Assembly: GCF_007874125.1 (NCBI RefSeq)
Contig: NZ_CP040128.1
Span: forward strand, 2,976,001-3,040,000
Direction of reading: 5' to 3'
Origin: Noviherbaspirillum sp. UKPF54
GTDB lineage: Bacteria > Pseudomonadota > Gammaproteobacteria > Burkholderiales > Burkholderiaceae_D
DNA: 64,000 bases
Positions 60,010 through 64,000 of the stretch are shown here, piece after piece. Each line of letters begins with the position of its first letter. The stretch's first letter is position 1. The notes below the pieces were generated by a model. The model was not told where the DNA came from. It searched no databases and was given only the letters and a program-made list of their open reading frames with translations. Position numbers and translations under genes: made by a program.

Positions 60010-60261
60010 TTAGCGGAAGGCATAGGTGATGGAGCCGAGCACGACCACCAGCCAGCCCAGCACCAGCCAGCGCCATGGTCCGGCGATGCCCTGCAGGGCC
60101 ATGAAGCGGTCGATTACGATGCGCCCCTTGACCAGCGTCGCCGCCAGCACGGGGAAGATGACGGCGCGCCCGGACATGCCGAGTTCCGACAGGCCGACGG
60201 TCACCGCGGTCAATACCAGTAACATCACCCACTGCAAGGTTGCTGCTTTGTGTGCGTTCAT
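60010..60261 (-). CDS. norF: Small membrane protein NorF
   Basis: Three-helix membrane protein (83 aa), cytochrome c oxidase subunit IV-like. Hydrophobic segments lie at about 10-28, 32-48 and 62-80. It lies 7 bp after norE on the same strand. NorEF are known to improve NO reductase activity in some denitrifiers. Confidence 0.85.
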   Translation of the reverse strand: MNAHKAATLQWVMLLVLTAVTVGLSELGMSGRAVIFPVLAATLVKGRIVIDRFMALQGIAGPWRWLVLGWLVVVLGSITYAFR

Positions 60262-60268
60262 GATGATC

Positions 60269-60862
60269 TCAGTGCAAAACGTAAATCAACGGGAACAGGA
60301 TGATCCAGACCAGATCGACCATGTGCCAATAGGCGGCGCCGGTTTCGACGCCTGCATGCTCGCTCGCGCTGTAGCCGCCGCTGCGCGCCTTCAGGGCGAC
60401 GGCGGCGAGAATCACCATGCCGAGAACGACATGCATGAAATGGAAGAAGGCGAGCCCGAGGTAGAACATGTAAAAGGTATTGGTCGACATCGTGATGCCC
60501 GCCTCGACCTTGGCGGCGAATTCGATCAGTTTCAGTACGATGAAGATGCTGCCGCAGCCCAGCGCGGCGGCCAGCCAGCGCGCGCAGAGTCGGCCATCAT
60601 TGTTGCGGATCGCGGCGGATGCGCGTACCACGAAATAGCTGCTGGTGATTAACACCACGGTATTGATTGCGCCGCTCACCCGGTCCAGCTCCAGCTGGGA
60701 TGCGTTGAACAGCTCGACGTTGCGCGCTCGCGCAAAGGCGTACGCCAGGAAAAAAATGCCAAATACAAGCAATTCGGCGAGGATGAAACACCACATTGCC
60801 AAGTCGCCCGGCAATGCGCGGTCTCGCGCATGTGGTGCAGAAGGTAAGGCAGTCGTAGTCAT
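60269..60862 (-). CDS. norE: Cytochrome c oxidase subunit III-like protein NorE
   Basis: Five-helix membrane protein (197 aa) of the heme-copper oxidase subunit III family. Conserved segments: LPGDLAMWCFILAELLVFGIFF, NTFYMFYLGLAFFHFMHVV and the end AYWHMVDLVWIILFPLIYV. It follows norB and a strong hairpin; no clear Shine-Dalgarno sequence precedes its ATG, which sits directly after an A-run. Confidence 0.92.
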   Translation of the reverse strand: MTTTALPSAPHARDRALPGDLAMWCFILAELLVFGIFFLAYAFARARNVELFNASQLELDRVSGAINTVVLITSSYFVVRASAAIRNNDGRLCARWLAAALGCGSIFIVLKLIEFAAKVEAGITMSTNTFYMFYLGLAFFHFMHVVLGMVILAAVALKARSGGYSASEHAGVETGAAYWHMVDLVWIILFPLIYVLH

Positions 60863-60869
60863 TTTTTGG

Positions 60870-60897
60870 AACCCGCCCGGTTGGTTCCGGGCGGGTT
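60870..60897 (-). other. Strong hairpin between norB and norE
   Basis: Perfect 11-bp stem AACCCGCCCGG / CCGGGCGGGTT with a 6-nt loop, ending 7 bp before the norE ATG. The minus strand has no T-run after it, so mRNA processing or stabilisation of norCB is as likely as termination. Confidence 0.7.
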
Positions 60898-60914
60898 GAG
60901 AGGATCAGAGAGGA

Positions 60915-62333
<1,419 letters not shown>

Positions 62334-62759
62334 TTAACCCTCGATATTCGGCGGCCACTTGGCGGTATTGATCTCGGAGGTGTACTTCAGGAAGTTCACC
62401 ATGTCGTCGAGTTCCGCGTCGGTCAGGTGGAATTGCGGCATCTGACGGCGGCCAGGAGCGCCGGTCGGCTGCGACTTGATCCAGGCCTTGATGAATTCCG
62501 GGCCGCGACGCTTGTAGACATTGCCGAGTTCCGGCGCGAAGTAGGCGCCCTCGCCCAGCAGCGTGTGGCAGCCGATGCAGTTGCGCGTTTCCCAGATGTG
62601 CTTGCCGCGCGCAACGGATTCGGTCAGGTTGGCGCGGTTATCCCGCTTGGGCAGCGTATTCATCGTGTCGAACGTCATGGCGACGAACAACAGGAAGAAG
62701 AACACCGCACCGCCGTAGAAGATATTTCTGGCGGTCGATTTGGTGAAGGCTGAGCTCAT
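62334..62759 (-). CDS. norC: Nitric oxide reductase cytochrome c subunit NorC
   Basis: Membrane-anchored monoheme cytochrome c (141 aa) that passes electrons to NorB. The N-terminal helix is at about 12-30, the heme motif CIGCH near residue 62 in CIGCHTLLGEGAYFAPELGN, and the axial Met is in GRRQMPQFHLTDAEL. It is first gene of the nor operon, with NsrR-type boxes over its promoter. Confidence 0.96.
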   Translation of the reverse strand: MSSAFTKSTARNIFYGGAVFFFLLFVAMTFDTMNTLPKRDNRANLTESVARGKHIWETRNCIGCHTLLGEGAYFAPELGNVYKRRGPEFIKAWIKSQPTGAPGRRQMPQFHLTDAELDDMVNFLKYTSEINTAKWPPNIEG

Positions 62760-62855
62760 TTGGATAAGTTCCTTTCGTCATGGTCCGCGATTGATTCTTG
62801 CGGTGGTGTACCTCTGCAGCTGGCGATGCTCGGTCGTGCGCTGCACCCTAAATAA

Positions 62856-62903
62856 AACATCTATTTAAAATGAATTATATATTTCAAATGCATCTTTCTC
62901 CAA
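62856..62903 (-). promoter_or_regulatory. norC promoter with two overlapping NsrR-type sites
   Basis: Two 23-bp sites of 11-1-11 layout: 62856-62878 (about 16 of 20 specified bases) and 62874-62896 (about 17 of 20; its AAATGCATCTT half is perfect against AANATGCATTT-N-AAATGCATNTT). On the minus strand TTGGAG (62903-62898), an 18-bp spacer and TATAAT (62879-62874) form a promoter covered by both sites. Repression by NsrR, relieved by NO, is the likely control. Confidence 0.75.
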
Positions 62904-62934
62904 GCGCCGATTGGGCATTTACTTTCTCCTGTTG

Positions 62935-63138
62935 TTAAATAAACTTGTTGACTTGCTGTAGGTGTGCGTGGTGCGCGGATCCGATTCGGGCGCTCGCCGG
63001 TATTCGGCGGACCGTACGCAAGCCTTGCGGCGCATGTTCATTCAGGAGGCCCAATTCCCGCCGTGCGCAACGATGCGAAAGCAGGGATCCTGTTCCAAGA
63101 TCGACCTTTCTGCCCAGCTTGTTTTTTGCCTGGTCCAT
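62935..63138 (-). CDS. Possible small gene in the nirS-norC gap
   Basis: Open frame of 67 aa starting MDQAKNKLGRKVDLGTG with a good GGAGG six bases before the ATG, about 75 nt downstream of a predicted FNR-type start site. The product is basic, has no membrane segment and resembles no family I recognise; its second half looks like non-coding translation. It may instead be the leader of norCB or a small RNA. Confidence 0.25.
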   Translation of the reverse strand: MDQAKNKLGRKVDLGTGSLLSHRCARRELGLLNEHAPQGLRTVRRIPASARIGSAHHAHLQQVNKFI

Positions 63139-63219
63139 CTTCCCCCTCCCTGTAACGAATGCCATCAAGGTTGACGATTGCATGGCAGGCAATATTCATA
63201 AGGTGTATCTACGATGCAC

Positions 63220-63262
63220 ATTATGGCTGCCCACCCCCGTGAAAAAACATGATCTAGATCAA
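63220..63262 (-). promoter_or_regulatory. FNR/Dnr-type promoter in the nirS-norC gap
   Basis: On the minus strand TTGAT-CTAG-ATCAT (63262-63249), one base from a perfect FNR/Dnr box. It is followed after 23 nt by CATAAT (63225-63220), five of six to TATAAT. The predicted start near 63213 is about 450 nt upstream of the norC ATG. Confidence 0.7.
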
Positions 63263-63345
63263 TTTAATCCGGGTGCGTCAGATTCCCGTCCAGAATCGCG
63301 GTTTCATCAGGTTCGAATTGTTGGTCTGATACACCTCCCCCCTCA

Positions 63346-63365
63346 GGCCGGCAATCACGCCGGCC
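63346..63365 (-). terminator. Hairpin after nirS
   Basis: Perfect 7-bp stem GGCCGGC / GCCGGCC with a 6-nt loop, 28 bp after the nirS stop. No T-run follows on the minus strand. Confidence 0.45.
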
Positions 63366-63392
63366 CGCCCGCTTCGTCGGTGCCCCCAGCCG

Positions 63393-64000
63393 TCAGTGGC
63401 TGGTTCCGGCCGAGCGCGTGATCTTGTTGTACACGTTGTATTTACCGGATGGTTTTTTCATCGGGATGCGCTTGACTACCTTGAGCGTGCGCGCATCGTA
63501 GATCACCAGTTCGCCATCCATTTCCCAGATGCTGACCAATGCATATTTGCCATCGCGGGTGAATTCGGTATGGGCCGCCACCTTGCCGGGGCTGGGACGC
63601 AGCTGCGCGACGACCTCGAGCTTTTGCTTGTCGATGATCTGAATGACGTCGCGGTCCTTGCTGCCATTGAATACATCGACCCAGGCGTAAGGCGTGTTCT
63701 CATGGCTGCGCATGAAAAAGCCGGGGCCGAGGGTCTTGATGTGCTTGACGGTTTTCCAGGTCTTCATGTCGATGACGGTGACCTCGCCTTCCTTCAGGTT
63801 CGGCGTGGCCATCACCGGATGGCCCTGGTATTCCCAGGTGATGCCCGAGCCCAGGTGGGGCATGCCGGGCAGGTCGATGTCGGCGATCTTGCGCCGCACG
63901 TTCAGGTTTACCACCTGACTGCGCCCCTCGCGCGAGGAGCCGATCATGTTGTCGTAGCCGGCATCGAAGAAGAAGTCGTCGAGATAATCTTCAAGCATGA
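63393..64000 (-). CDS. nirS: Cytochrome cd1 nitrite reductase NirS, C-terminal part (cut by window edge)
   Basis: About the last 202 residues of the d1-heme eight-bladed propeller domain; the gene continues beyond the window. Segments typical of NirS: DDFFFDAGYDNMIGSSREG, DIDLPGMPHLGSGITWEYQG, KTLGPGFFMRSHENTPYAW (the His region near d1 heme), AAHTEFTRDGKYALVSIWE and the end KYNVYNKITRSAGTSH. The related NirF/NirN proteins are less likely because the Thr-Ser-His end and the HLGSGITW segment are those of NirS. It lies upstream of the nor cluster on the same strand. Confidence 0.9.
   Translation of the reverse strand, partial: MLEDYLDDFFFDAGYDNMIGSSREGRSQVVNLNVRRKIADIDLPGMPHLGSGITWEYQGHPVMATPNLKEGEVTVIDMKTWKTVKHIKTLGPGFFMRSHENTPYAWVDVFNGSKDRDVIQIIDKQKLEVVAQLRPSPGKVAAHTEFTRDGKYALVSIWEMDGELVIYDARTLKVVKRIPMKKPSGKYNVYNKITRSAGTSH

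Overview
The window looks like a chromosomal segment of a denitrifying betaproteobacterium of the Oxalobacteraceae type (Herbaspirillum/Noviherbaspirillum-like). This is inferred from gene order (complete mraZ-to-ftsZ dcw cluster, then peroxiredoxin, lpxC, DUF721, M23 peptidase, secA, argJ, and coaE-zapD-yacG beside pilBCD), from high GC and from protein character. No database search was possible, so the genus is a guess.

Layout. 0-5.6 kb (+): type IV pilus genes pilB-pilC-pilD, then coaE, zapD, yacG. 5.6-9.3 kb (-): a TyrR/PhhR-like sigma-54 activator, dadA with a sigma-54 promoter and two upstream TyrR-like boxes, and a MutT-type Nudix gene. 9.3-17.2 kb: DUF815 ATPase, argJ, secA, M23 peptidase, DUF721 and lpxC. 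17.2-21.3 kb: a glycerol module (glpK, glpD, divergent glpR) lying between lpxC and the peroxiredoxin gene. 21.3-27.5 kb: an accessory stretch with the peroxiredoxin gene, a nirK-nirV-sco denitrification cassette bounded by two copies of the ftsZ-peroxiredoxin junction, and a 2.25-kb insertion element (28-bp perfect inverted repeats, 9-bp target duplication) that carries a DDE-type transposase and a GDCCVxC passenger protein and has split the ftsZ terminator. 27.5-44.6 kb (-): the dcw cluster, with an MraZ operator of four 10-bp-spaced repeats. 45.0-47.9 kb: a sulfane-sulfur module (DUF442 protein, persulfide-dioxygenase-like MBL enzyme, divergent FisR-like regulator). 47.9-50.5 kb: an orphan cydX-like gene with a probably broken neighbour, then an orphan Rieske protein and ccoG. 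50.5-56.1 kb (-): a three-gene c-di-GMP operon behind a perfect FNR-type promoter. 56.1-62.8 kb (-): nitric oxide reductase cluster norC-norB-norE-norF-norQ-(4Fe-4S protein)-norD. 63.4 kb to the end (-): the 3' end of a cytochrome cd1 nitrite reductase gene (nirS).

Biology. The strain carries both nirK (copper) and nirS (cd1) nitrite reductases close to a cNOR cluster. Regulatory sites tie these parts together: FNR/Dnr-type boxes upstream of nirK, upstream of the c-di-GMP operon and in the nirS-norC gap, and NsrR-type (NO-sensing) boxes over the norC promoter and possibly over nirK. The main points for follow-up are the dual nitrite reductases, the repeat-flanked nirK cassette, the passenger-bearing insertion element with an apparent read-through guard, the oxygen/NO-linked c-di-GMP operon, and the FNR-type promoter in the nirS-norC gap that faces a possible small gene or RNA.
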